A stretch of 33,754 nucleotides of DNA from Streptomyces lacrimifluminis (GCF_014646095.1 NZ_BMMU01000010.1:1-33754); one strand, 5' to 3'; positions 14,877 through 24,898 are shown, counted from the first letter of the stretch. Numbers and translations: made by a program. The notes: a model not told the origin generated them from the sequence alone.

Positions 14877-16094
14877 TCAGGTGAGTGCCTGGGCCAGTTC
14901 CCTTTCCAGGGAAGCGCGTAGGTCCGGGGCGTCCACCCGTTCCACTCGTACGTTCGTGCAGTTCACCCAGCTTGCCGCCTCCAGCAGGGCCTGGGCCACC
15001 GCCGGGACCGCCTTCGGGCCGTGCAGGGAGACCTGTCTGGCCACCAGGGTGTTGCCTTCCCTGGCGGGGTCCACCCTGCCGACGAGGTGGCCGCCGGCGA
15101 GGACCGGCATCGCGAAGTAGCCGTGCACGCGCTTCGGCTTGGGGACGTAGGCCTCCAGGCGGTGGGTGAACCCGAAGATCCGCTCCGTGCGGGCCCGTTC
15201 CCAGATCAGGGAGTCGAAGGGGGAGAGCAGGGTCGTGCGGTGGCGGCCCCGTGCGGGTGCCTCCAGGGCCGCCGGGTCCGCCCAGGCCGGTTTGCCCCAC
15301 CCTTCGACCGTGACGGGAACCAGACCCGAGTCCGCGATCACCGCGTCGACCTGTTCCGCCTTGAGGCGGTGGTAGTCGGCGATGTCCGCGCGGGTGCCGA
15401 CGCCCAGGGACCGGCCCGCGAGGCGGACCAGGCGGCGCAGGCATTCGGCGTCGTCTAGCTCGTCCTGCAGCAGGGTGTCCGGGATGGCGCGCTCTGCCAG
15501 GTCGTACACCCGCTTCCAGCCTCGGCGCTCCACGCACACCACCTCGCCGTACATCAGGGCGCGTTCGACGGCGACCTTCGTGCCGGACCAGTCCCACCAG
15601 TCGCTGGTGCGTTTCGCGCCGCCCAACTCCGTTGCCGTGAGGGGGCCTTGTGTGCGCAGTTGCTTGATGACCTGCTCGTAGGTGCCGGGCGGGAGGTCGT
15701 GGCCCCAAAGAGGGCGGGAGCGGTAGGCGCGGCGGCGGAAGGCGAAGTGGGGCCACTCCTCCACGGGGAGGACGCAGGCGGCGTGCGACCAGTATTCGAA
15801 GGCGTGGGGGTTCGTCGACGTGGGGTTCCAGTAGGCGTCTTCGATCTTCTTGCGCGGTATGGCGCCCAGGCGGGCGTACGGGATGAGTTCGTGGGAGCGG
15901 GCGAGTACCGAGATCGTGTCGAGCTGGACCGCGCCCAGGTGGCGGAGGATGCCGCGGACGCCTGCCTTGCGGTTGGGGGTGCCGAGGAAGCCCTGGGCGC
16001 GTAGGGCGATGCGGCGGGCCTCGTCGGCGGAGAGTTCGGTGTGGGGGGTTGGTGGTTGGGGGGTGGGGGTGGGATGGGGCGGGCTGCTCGTCAT
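14877..16094 (-). CDS. YcaQ/AlkZ-like winged-helix protein (HTH_42), candidate DNA glycosylase
   Basis: 405 residues. A Pro/Thr-rich N-terminus (to about 18) precedes LSADEARRIALRAQGFLG. The segment RGILRHLGAVQLDTISVLAR carries Gln57-Leu58-Asp59, the Q-x-D motif that is catalytic in YcaQ-type enzymes; Streptomyces AlkZ has Q-x-Q at this place. Further family segments are SRSHELIPYARLG-like sequence, AYWNPTSTNPHAFEYWSHAA, TELGGAKRTSDWWDWSGTK and PARGRHRTTLLSPFDSLIWE. Such proteins unhook interstrand crosslinks or excise bulky alkylated purines. The older label 'winged helix DNA-binding domain protein' covers the same family. The ATG at 16094 was chosen because sequence upstream is low-complexity G-rich DNA. 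The gene is convergent with the response regulator and downstream of a GNAT gene on the same strand. Confidence 0.87.
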   Translation of the reverse strand: MTSSPPHPTPTPQPPTPHTELSADEARRIALRAQGFLGTPNRKAGVRGILRHLGAVQLDTISVLARSHELIPYARLGAIPRKKIEDAYWNPTSTNPHAFEYWSHAACVLPVEEWPHFAFRRRAYRSRPLWGHDLPPGTYEQVIKQLRTQGPLTATELGGAKRTSDWWDWSGTKVAVERALMYGEVVCVERRGWKRVYDLAERAIPDTLLQDELDDAECLRRLVRLAGRSLGVGTRADIADYHRLKAEQVDAVIADSGLVPVTVEGWGKPAWADPAALEAPARGRHRTTLLSPFDSLIWERARTERIFGFTHRLEAYVPKPKRVHGYFAMPVLAGGHLVGRVDPAREGNTLVARQVSLHGPKAVPAVAQALLEAASWVNCTNVRVERVDAPDLRASLERELAQALT

Positions 16095-16158
16095 GCCCAC
16101 GCACGATAGGGGGTGGGACTGACAGTGGGGGTGAGCTGGGGGTTTGGGGGTGGTGGGG

Positions 16159-16264
16159 TTCGCCCCCGCCGCCCTTACCCGTCCCATCCTGTCCCGGGGG
16201 GCTGCGCCCCCAGACCCCCCTTTCGCGCTGAACGCGCTCGTCCTCATACGCCGGACGGGCTGGA
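16159..16264. repeat. Dispersed ~106-base repeat, copy 1
   Basis: This copy and 21541-21647 share a 34-base block starting TTCGCCCCCGCCGCCC (one mismatch), an identical 22-base block around GGGGCTGCGCCCCC, and the ending CGTCCTCA(T/A)ACGCCGG(A/G)CGGGCTGGA. Two hairpins are visible: GGGGGC-TGC-GCCCCC and GCGC-TGAAC-GCGC (16225-16237). It lies between two minus-strand genes and overlaps the last codons of the GNAT gene. Similar elements are, from memory, frequent at gene ends in Streptomyces. Confidence 0.8.
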
Positions 16265-16837
16265 AGCACCTGGGCCCGGGAGGTACGGAGCCGTGGAGGG
16301 GAGGCCGATGTCCGAGGGGAGGAGGGAAGCCACCCAGCAGTCGCGGCGTACTCCCTTGTTGTTGATCGCTGAGCGCAGCGTGCCCTCCATGGTGAAGCCC
16401 GCTTTCTGTGCCGCTGCTCGGGATGCCTCGTTGCCCACCTCCGCCCGCCATTCCACGCGGTCCACCGACAGGTGGGTGAAGGCCCAGTGGGAGGCGGTGA
16501 TCGTGGCCTCGGTGATGTAGCCGTTGCCGCGGTGGGCCTTGGCGGCCCAGAAGCCGACTTCGCTCACGCCCAGGGAGCGCATGGTGAGGGCGAGCATGCC
16601 CACCAGTTCCTCCCCTTCGGGGAGGAAGACGCCGAACGTGAACATCGAGCCGTCCGCCCAGCCGTCGGGCACCAGCTGGGAGGTGAAGCCGAGTGCGTGC
16701 TCGGGGAGGTAGGGGGACGGGATCGTCGTCCAGCGCTGGATGTCGGCGTCCTGTACCGCCGCGTACACGGCGTCCGTGTCGTGCGGGCCGACCGTGCGCA
16801 GGAGAAGACGGGCCGTGGTGAGCGTGACGGGGTCCAT
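16244..16837 (-). CDS. GNAT-family N-acetyltransferase (RimJ/RimL-like)
   Basis: 197 residues from the ATG at 16837. The protein begins directly with the fold (DPVTLTTARLLLRTVGPHDTD). The acetyl-CoA binding region is EVGFWAAKAHRGNGYITEAT (R-G-N-G-Y motif), followed by RVEWRAEVGNEASRAAAQKA and GFTMEGTLRSAI, the RimJ/RimL pattern of protein or small-molecule acetyltransferases. Substrate is unknown. Upstream in-frame starts at 16867 (ATG) and 16903 (GTG) exist; none has a well-placed ribosome-binding site, so the start is uncertain. The last residues (SSPSGV) and stop codon lie within the dispersed repeat at 16159-16264, so the natural C-terminus seems to have been replaced or extended by repeat DNA. 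It is divergent from secA. Confidence 0.88.
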   Translation of the reverse strand: MDPVTLTTARLLLRTVGPHDTDAVYAAVQDADIQRWTTIPSPYLPEHALGFTSQLVPDGWADGSMFTFGVFLPEGEELVGMLALTMRSLGVSEVGFWAAKAHRGNGYITEATITASHWAFTHLSVDRVEWRAEVGNEASRAAAQKAGFTMEGTLRSAINNKGVRRDCWVASLLPSDIGLPSTAPYLPGPGASSPSGV

Positions 16838-16892
16838 CGGCCGATTCTGCTCGGGGGAGGATGAGGGCGCCATCCCTTTCGCCGGGCGTGAG

Positions 16893-16920
16893 TTCGTGAT
16901 CACAATTCGCGCAATTCGTG
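16893..16920. promoter_or_regulatory. Operator-like repeats between the GNAT gene and secA
   Basis: An unusually AT-rich patch holds the palindrome GTGATCAC (16896-16903), a direct repeat of CAATTCG (16903-16909 and 16912-16918, nine-base period), and TTCGTG at both edges. It lies in the divergent region between the GNAT gene and secA. It could be an operator or promoter element. The protein bound is unknown. Confidence 0.35.
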
Positions 16921-17082
16921 GGTGGGGTGCGGCACCATCCGTGACTCCTGGCCGTTCTCCTTATGGCTGTCCTACCGGCAGGCCTCCCGGCTGGGCGGGG
17001 TCCTCGCATACGATGGCCGTCGCTCAGTCAAGACAATGGAAATCGACCGTCCTAGGCCCGACCGGCAAGGAGACCAACCCCC

Positions 17083-19908
<2,826 letters not shown>

Positions 19909-19987
19909 GCCGTAAGCACGTGAGCGGTCAGTAGTCAGTAGTAGGCGGCGGGCCGTGGGCATGTGAGTACGCGGTAGTCGCTGTGTG

Positions 19988-20022
19988 AAGGGCCGGGCAT
20001 CCCGCGAGGGTGGCCGGCCCTT
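19988..20022 (+). terminator. Bidirectional-type terminator after secA
   Basis: AAGGGCCGG (19988-19996) pairs perfectly with CCGGCCCTT (20014-20022), and the inner bases CATCCC/GGGTGG extend the stem with a small bulge around GCGA. It lies 79 bases after the secA stop and 38 bases from the convergent stop at 20061, so it may serve both transcripts. Confidence 0.8.
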
Positions 20023-20060
20023 CTGTGTGGGCGTGGTCGGGAGACTTCCGTCCGTGGGGT

Positions 20061-20660
20061 CTAGTCGTCCGCCGTGTGGGGCCTTCGGGGGCCGCCCAGT
20101 TCCACCGCCGTGCAGCGCCAGCGGAAGTCCTGGCCCAGTTCCAGACGGAAGGCCATCGCGCGGAGCTGGTTGACCGCGCCGATGCGGGCGAAGGCTTCCA
20201 GGGCGCCCTGGCTGGGCTCGTAGTAGCCGACGTCGCGGACGACGGGGCGGGTGCCGCGGGTGCGGAGGGGGCCGCGTTCCGCGAGCCAGGCCAGTTCGTC
20301 GTAGGCGCGGCCCACGGTGTGGCGGAGCATGCTGTGCACGGGGCGTTCGCCGCTCAGGACCGCGAGGAGGCGGTCGGCGAAGAGGTCGGTGGGCCGGGGC
20401 TGTGGGGGCGTCCGGCGGGGCTGGGCGGGCTGCTGGAGGGGGTGCGGGGGTGTCCTGTGCCGGTCCGGGCGCTGTCCCTGGGCGGGGACTCGGGGTTCGG
20501 GGTGGGTTTCGGTGGGGGCGGTGGCCCGGGGGAGGGGCGTGCGGGGAGTGCCTCCGCCCGGGGTGGTGCGGTGCGGGGTGCTGCCGGGGCGGCGGGTGTC
20601 CCGGCGTACCGGCGGGCGGGACGGGGTGCGGTGGACCGTCCTCGTCATCACCTTGTTCAT
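20061..20660 (-). CDS. Rv3235-family protein
   Basis: 199 residues. The first ~90 are disordered and rich in Pro, Arg and Thr. The C-terminal ~105 residues form the conserved part: DLFADRLLAVLSGERPVHSM, then RAYDELAWLA, VRDVGYYEPSQGALEAFARI and RLELGQDFRWRCTAVELGG. This matches the actinobacterial Rv3235 family, whose function is unknown and which lies near secA1 in M. tuberculosis as well. The C-terminal core resembles small basic alpha/beta folds, but no catalytic residues stand out. The ATG at 20660 has GGGGA eight bases upstream; a second ATG four codons in is possible. It is convergent with secA. Confidence 0.85.
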   Translation of the reverse strand: MNKVMTRTVHRTPSRPPVRRDTRRPGSTPHRTTPGGGTPRTPLPRATAPTETHPEPRVPAQGQRPDRHRTPPHPLQQPAQPRRTPPQPRPTDLFADRLLAVLSGERPVHSMLRHTVGRAYDELAWLAERGPLRTRGTRPVVRDVGYYEPSQGALEAFARIGAVNQLRAMAFRLELGQDFRWRCTAVELGGPRRPHTADD

Positions 20661-20690
20661 GGAATGTCCCCGTTCTTGCGGCCCGGGTGG

Positions 20691-20705
20691 GTACCGGGCG
20701 GTAAC
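20691..20705 (-). promoter_or_regulatory. Possible GTNAC-type direct repeat upstream of the Rv3235-family gene
   Basis: GTACC (20691-20695), five bases, then GTAAC (20701-20705), 31 bases before the start of the minus-strand gene. The ten-base phasing is the same as the repeat before mtrA, though one half-site has a mismatch. It may be another MtrA- or GlnR-type site. Weak evidence. Confidence 0.3.
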
Positions 20706-20847
20706 TTTCTGTTGGGGATCTTGTACGGGGAGTGATTAGTCGGGTGCAAGGAGGGGCGGGGTTCGGTTCGGGGGGTCCGGGAGTTCACTTATCCGGGTGG
20801 TTCTGGGAGGGGAAAGGCCTGGTGGGGGTGGGGTACGGGGGTGAATT

Positions 20848-20908
20848 TCGAGGCGTCGGGTGGACGCTGGGAGAGGTCTGGGCGGGGACCCGAAAGGGGA
20901 CGCCTCGA
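20848..20908. repeat. Long-range inverted repeat in the 20661-21001 gap
   Basis: TCGAGGCGTC (20848-20857) and GACGCCTCGA (20899-20908) are perfect ten-base inverted repeats 41 bases apart. The gap (341 bases, divergent) is otherwise G-rich with no supported gene. TATCCT at 20911-20916 just after the repeat could be a -10 box for the gene at 21002, but no good -35 is seen. Confidence 0.45.
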
Positions 20909-21001
20909 CGTATCCTGAGGGTCTTCCCGGGCCATCCCTGGTCGCGCCGGAGGGCTTGCCGGTTCTGGTCACGGAAACGCCTACTACGAAAGCGGTCAGC
21001 C

Positions 21002-21517
21002 ATGCGCGTCTACGTTCCCCTGACCCTCCCGGGCCTTGCCGAGGCGTACAAGACGGGTGAGTTGGGGGCGGGGCCTTTCGTCGCGTACGCCGTCACGCCC
21101 GCGTTGCGTGAGTGGTATGTGTCCGACGACATCGAGGAACTGGAGTACGCGGCGCTCAACCGGGCCGCGCTCGCGTCTCTGCGGTTGCTCGCGATGGAGC
21201 CGGGGGTGGTGCGCCGGCGGGTGGTCGTCGCCGTCGAGGTCGCGGACGGGGTGGCGGTTGCCGACCCCGACCGGGGGCTTGATCCGGGGGCGTTGGGTGA
21301 GGTGCGGCTGGGTGGGGCCGTGTCGTTGGGGAAGGCGGCGGCTGTGCATGTCGACTCCGAGGATGCGGAGAGGGATGTCGCGGCGGCTGCGGCGGCGTTG
21401 GGGGCGGCGGATCGGGGGGACGACGATGCGCAGTTCACGGTGGACGGGGCGGAGGATCATGAGCTGCTCTGGTATGCCACGCAGGAGATTCCGAACCTGG
21501 TGGGGTTGTCGGGGTGA
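21002..21517 (+). CDS. Conserved actinobacterial protein, DUF6912-like
   Basis: 171 residues. It begins MRVYVPLTLPGLAEAYKTGE, a conserved opening in proteins found near secA in Streptomyces that I associate with DUF6912. The middle is alpha/beta with VAYAVTPALREWYVSDDIEE and RRRVVVAVEVADGVAVADPD. An Ala-rich helix (VAAAAAALGAADRG) precedes an acidic end, DHELLWYATQEIPNLVGLSG. No membrane segment or recognisable catalytic motif is present, and the function is unknown. The ATG at 21002 has only a weak purine-rich GAAAGCGG upstream; the frame opens earlier but that part reads as noncoding. It is followed by repeat copy 2. Confidence 0.85.
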   Translation: MRVYVPLTLPGLAEAYKTGELGAGPFVAYAVTPALREWYVSDDIEELEYAALNRAALASLRLLAMEPGVVRRRVVVAVEVADGVAVADPDRGLDPGALGEVRLGGAVSLGKAAAVHVDSEDAERDVAAAAAALGAADRGDDDAQFTVDGAEDHELLWYATQEIPNLVGLSG

Positions 21518-21540
21518 GTGCGGGGTGGGGGGCGAGTTGC

Positions 21541-21647
21541 TTCGCCCCCGCCGCCCCTACCCGTCCCATCCTGTTTCTGGGGCTGCGCCCCCAGACCCCC
21601 GCTTCGGCCCTGAAGGGGCCTCGTCCTCAAACGCCGGGCGGGCTGGA
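21541..21647. repeat. Dispersed ~106-base repeat, copy 2
   Basis: Second copy of the element at 16159-16264, in the same orientation. Hairpins are a TCTGGGG/CCCCAGA stem around the shared core, and GGCCC-TGAAG-GGGCC (21606-21620). The second stem has different bases from copy 1 but keeps pairing. It begins 24 bases after the stop of the gene ending at 21517 and may also act as its terminator. Confidence 0.8.
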
Positions 21648-21700
21648 CGTGTCCCGGCCGGGCTGAATAGTGCCGGTCGGGGTGGGGGTATTTTCTTCGT

Positions 21701-22366
21701 ATGGGGAAGTACGGAGTGGCGCACATCGTGTGGGACTGGAACGGGACGCTGTTTCATGACACCGATGCCGTCATAGGGGCGACGAACGCCGCGTTCGCCG
21801 AGTTGGGGCTGGCGCCCGTCACGCTGGAGCAGTACAGGGCGTTGTACTGCGTGCCGGTGCCGCGGTTCTACGAGCGGCTGCTCGGACGGCTGCCCACGGA
21901 TGCCGAGTGGGCTGTCATGGACGACATCTTCCACCGGTACTACACGGAGCACCGGGTGGCCTGCGAGCTGGCCGTGGGTGTGCGGGATCTGTTGGCCGGG
22001 TGGCAGTCGGCGGGGCGCAGTCAGTCCATTCTGAGCATGTACGGGCATGCCGATCTCGTCCCGCTGGTCCGGGGGTTCGGGATCGAGCCGCACTTCGTAC
22101 GTGTCGACGGGCGGACCGGGCCCTCCGGGGGCAGCAAGGCCGAGCACATGGTGCGCCACCTCGGTGCGCTCAGCGGTGTCGAGGCCGCGCGCACGGTGGT
22201 CATCGGGGACGCCGCCGACGACGCGATCGCCGCCCTGCACGTGGGTGCGCGGGCCGTGCTCTACACCGGTGGCTCCCACGGCCGGGCCAGCCTCGAAGAG
22301 GTGGGCGTGCCCGTGGTGGACAGCCTGGAGGAGGCCGTCGCCGAGGCCGAGCGGCTGGCCGCGTAG
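21701..22366 (+). CDS. HAD-superfamily hydrolase (phosphatase-like)
   Basis: 221 residues. Motif I is IVWDWNGTLFHDTD, with nucleophile Asp12; the residue two positions on, normally the acid/base Asp, is Asn14. A helical cap (about 20-90) follows. Motif II is near QSILSMYGH, motif III is a lysine in GSKAEHMVRHLG, and motif IV is VVIGDAADDAIAALHVGARA. This is the layout of small-molecule phosphatases such as phosphoglycolate phosphatase. The Asn may lower activity or mark a subfamily. The ATG at 21701 has no clear ribosome-binding site; GTG at 21716 would also start just before the first strand. Repeat copy 2 lies 53 bases upstream, and the next gene is 93 bases downstream. Confidence 0.88.
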   Translation: MGKYGVAHIVWDWNGTLFHDTDAVIGATNAAFAELGLAPVTLEQYRALYCVPVPRFYERLLGRLPTDAEWAVMDDIFHRYYTEHRVACELAVGVRDLLAGWQSAGRSQSILSMYGHADLVPLVRGFGIEPHFVRVDGRTGPSGGSKAEHMVRHLGALSGVEAARTVVIGDAADDAIAALHVGARAVLYTGGSHGRASLEEVGVPVVDSLEEAVAEAERLAA

Positions 22367-22395
22367 CGGTCACGGTGTTCCGCAGTACGGCCCGG

Positions 22396-22424
22396 TTCAC
22401 TCTCCGCGTTCGCCCACGTACCCT
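22396..22424 (+). promoter_or_regulatory. Candidate promoter of the STAND/LuxR regulator gene
   Basis: TTCACT (22396-22401) and TACCCT (22419-22424) are separated by 17 bases and resemble -35 and -10 boxes. Transcription would begin around 22430, exactly where an in-frame ATG lies. So either a leaderless start at 22430 or a short leader to the ATG at 22460 is possible. Confidence 0.4.
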
Positions 22425-22459
22425 TTGCCATGGGCGGCGGGCGCGAGCAGGGGGCAGGG

Positions 22460-24802
22460 ATGGTGTTCGGGTTCGGGCAGCGGCGGGGTGGGCAACTGCC
22501 CGCAGAGCTGACCAGTTTCGTCGGGCGGACCGAGGAACTCGCGCTGGTGCGGGGCGCGTTCGGGCAGGCGCGGCTCGTCACGCTCGTCGGGCCGGGGGGC
22601 GTCGGCAAGAGCCGAACCGCCCTGAGGGCCGCCGCCGGGCTCGGGGAGCTGTTCCCCGACGGGGTGTGGCTGGCCGAGTTGTCCGGGCTGCGCGACCCGG
22701 AACTCGTACCCGCGACGCTTGCCGCCGTGCTCCAGCTGCCCGAGCAGCCCGGGATGGAGCCGGTCGATGCCGTGGTCGCCCATCTTCAGGGGCGTCGGCT
22801 GCTGATCGTGCTCGACACCTGTGAGCACCTCGTCGACGCCTGCGCCATGCTGTCCGACATCCTGCTGCGCGAGGCCGAGGGCGTCAGCGTGCTGGCCACC
22901 AGCCGGCAGCCTCTCGACGTGCCCGGCGAGCACTGTGTCCAGCTGGCTCCGCTCGCCCCCGACGAGGCGCTGGAGCTGTTCCTCGAGCGGGCTCGTGCCG
23001 CTGTGCCCGGGGTCCGGCTCCCCGGGGCCGCCCCGAACGGCGAGGGAGGGGAGTCGGACGATCGGGAGCGGCTGCTCGCCCTCGTTCGGCGGCTCGACGG
23101 GATTCCGCTCGCGCTGGAGCTGGCCGCGGTGCGGTTGCGGGCCGTGTCCCTGGGGGAGCTGGTGGCGCGGCTCGACCACCGGTTCGAGGTGCTGACCGGC
23201 GGGCGGCGCACGGCGCTCGCGCGGCACCAGACACTCCGTACGGCCATCGGATGGTCGCACGAGTTGTGCACGCCCGAGGAGCGCCTGCTGTGGGCGCGGT
23301 TGTCCGTCTTCGCGGGGTCGTTCCGGCTGGCCGTCGCCGAACGGGTGTGCGGGGGCGAGGAGTTGCCCGTCGGACGGGTGCTGGAGGCGCTCATCGGGCT
23401 GGTCGACAAGTCGGTGGTCCAGCGGGTCGGTGAGGACGGCGGCCGGTACCGCCTGCTGGACACCATCCGGGAGTACGGCGCCGACTGGCTCGACGAGTCC
23501 GGGGACGCGCCCGCCGTACGGGAGCGGCACTTCGCCTACTACGAGAGCCTCGCCCAGCGGTTCTGGGGCGGGTTCCTCACCTCCGCGCAGATCGAGCTGC
23601 ACCGGGAGGTGCGGGACGAGGTCGCCGACGTACGGGCCGCCCTGCGGTATGCCTGCGAAGGCGGGGAGGACGGCGCGGAGCGCGGGGTGTGGATGGCCAC
23701 TCTGCTCGGGCCCTACTGGCGGGCCGTGGGCACCCTGTCCGAGGGGCGGTACTGGATCGACAAGGGGCTCGGGCTGGCCGACGGCGACTCGGCGGCGCGG
23801 GCCTGGGGGCTGCTGATGACCGGAGTCTTCGCCGTGTGGACGGCGGATCTCGACACCGCCCTGACACGGTTCCCGGAGGCTCAGGAGGCTGCCCGGAGGG
23901 TGGGCGAGGAGCGGGTCGTGCTGTTCACCGAGGCGTATCTCGGCGGGCTCGCCGCGCTCTGCGGGGATGTGGAGAACGGACTCGCCGCGCTGGAGAGGGC
24001 CCGGCTGCGGATGGTCGAGACGGACGACGGGCTCGGGATCGGTGTCTTCCACTACGAGGGCGCCCTCGTGCGTGCCGTGGTCGGCGACACCGCCGGCGCG
24101 CTGGAACTGTGCGCCACCGGGCTGACGTATCTGGAAGGCACCGGGGAGCGGCAGTTGTACGGGTCGACGCTCATGGTGCAGGGCGTCATCCGCTGGCTCT
24201 CGGGGGAGCGGGCGGAGAGTGCCGCCTCCCTGCGGCGGGCCCTCGACGCGGCGGGCGAACTCGGTGAGGTGCTGGTCTTCGCGATGTGCGCACTGGTGCT
24301 CGGCTGGCACGCGGCGCACGAAGGGCGGCCGGTGCGGGCGGCCTGGCTGCTCGGATACGCCGAGCACGCGCGCCGGACCGGCGGCGACCCCGTCGACCTG
24401 CTGCCGTCGCTGCTGGAGGAGCAGCGGGCCGTACGGGAGTCCGTGCGCGAGACGCTCGGGGACGCGGAGTTCGAGCGGTGGCGCGGGGTCGGGGCCAGGC
24501 TGTCCGGGCAGGACGTGCTGGACGCGGTGCGAGCCGACGCCGAGGTGCCGGGGGCGCGGCGGAAGGTGCCAGGGCCGCGCGGCGTCGACGCGCTGACCCG
24601 GCGCGAGCGGGAGGTCGCCGCACTGGTCGCGCAGGGGCTGTCCAACCGGGAGATCGCCGAGCGGCTGGTCATCTCCAAGCGGACCGCCGACGCCCACGTC
24701 GAACACATCCTCGCCAAGCTGCAAGTCACCTCCCGCGGCGAGATTCCGGCCCTGCCGGCCCTTCCGGTGCTTCCGGTCGTTCCGGCCACGCCGGAGAGAT
24801 GA
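22460..24802 (+). CDS. STAND/NB-ARC-type ATPase with C-terminal LuxR helix-turn-helix
   Basis: 780 residues from ATG 22460, which has AGGGGG five bases upstream; an in-frame ATG at 22430 is the alternative. The N-terminal ATPase begins LPAELTSFVGRTEELALV and has Walker A GPGGVGKS (44-51), Walker B RLLIVLDTCEHL and VLATSRQPLDVPGEHCVQLA, the AfsR/NB-ARC pattern. The winged-helix part includes LRTAIGWSHELCTPEERLLW. A helical repeat region resembling tetratricopeptide repeats covers roughly 370-650. The C-terminal GerE domain (about 709-765) reads LTRREREVAALVAQGLSNRE and LVISKRTADAHVEHILAKLQ. A 20-residue LPxLP-type Pro-rich tail ends the protein. It lacks the N-terminal SARP domain of AfsR. Probably an ATP-dependent transcription regulator; signal and targets are unknown. 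Confidence 0.93.
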   Translation: MVFGFGQRRGGQLPAELTSFVGRTEELALVRGAFGQARLVTLVGPGGVGKSRTALRAAAGLGELFPDGVWLAELSGLRDPELVPATLAAVLQLPEQPGMEPVDAVVAHLQGRRLLIVLDTCEHLVDACAMLSDILLREAEGVSVLATSRQPLDVPGEHCVQLAPLAPDEALELFLERARAAVPGVRLPGAAPNGEGGESDDRERLLALVRRLDGIPLALELAAVRLRAVSLGELVARLDHRFEVLTGGRRTALARHQTLRTAIGWSHELCTPEERLLWARLSVFAGSFRLAVAERVCGGEELPVGRVLEALIGLVDKSVVQRVGEDGGRYRLLDTIREYGADWLDESGDAPAVRERHFAYYESLAQRFWGGFLTSAQIELHREVRDEVADVRAALRYACEGGEDGAERGVWMATLLGPYWRAVGTLSEGRYWIDKGLGLADGDSAARAWGLLMTGVFAVWTADLDTALTRFPEAQEAARRVGEERVVLFTEAYLGGLAALCGDVENGLAALERARLRMVETDDGLGIGVFHYEGALVRAVVGDTAGALELCATGLTYLEGTGERQLYGSTLMVQGVIRWLSGERAESAASLRRALDAAGELGEVLVFAMCALVLGWHAAHEGRPVRAAWLLGYAEHARRTGGDPVDLLPSLLEEQRAVRESVRETLGDAEFERWRGVGARLSGQDVLDAVRADAEVPGARRKVPGPRGVDALTRREREVAALVAQGLSNREIAERLVISKRTADAHVEHILAKLQVTSRGEIPALPALPVLPVVPATPER

Positions 24803-24864
24803 CGGCGCGCGGGGTGTACGTAACCCTGTCGTACGTATACCTACGGGCTCGTCCTTTCGTGCCG

Positions 24865-24898
24865 TTCCGCCGAATCCGTATGCCGATCTCCGGCGGAA
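24865..24898 (+). terminator. Hairpin after the LuxR-type regulator gene
   Basis: TTCCGCCG (24865-24872) pairs perfectly with CGGCGGAA (24891-24898) around an 18-base loop, 62 bases after the stop. A second palindrome, GCCCCCCGGGGGGC (24903-24916), follows. Together they could end transcription; there is no T-tract. Confidence 0.5.

Noticed and set aside
19927..19940. Tandem GTCAGTA repeat after secA
   Set aside because: Two seven-base units only; too short to call a repeat element or CRISPR.
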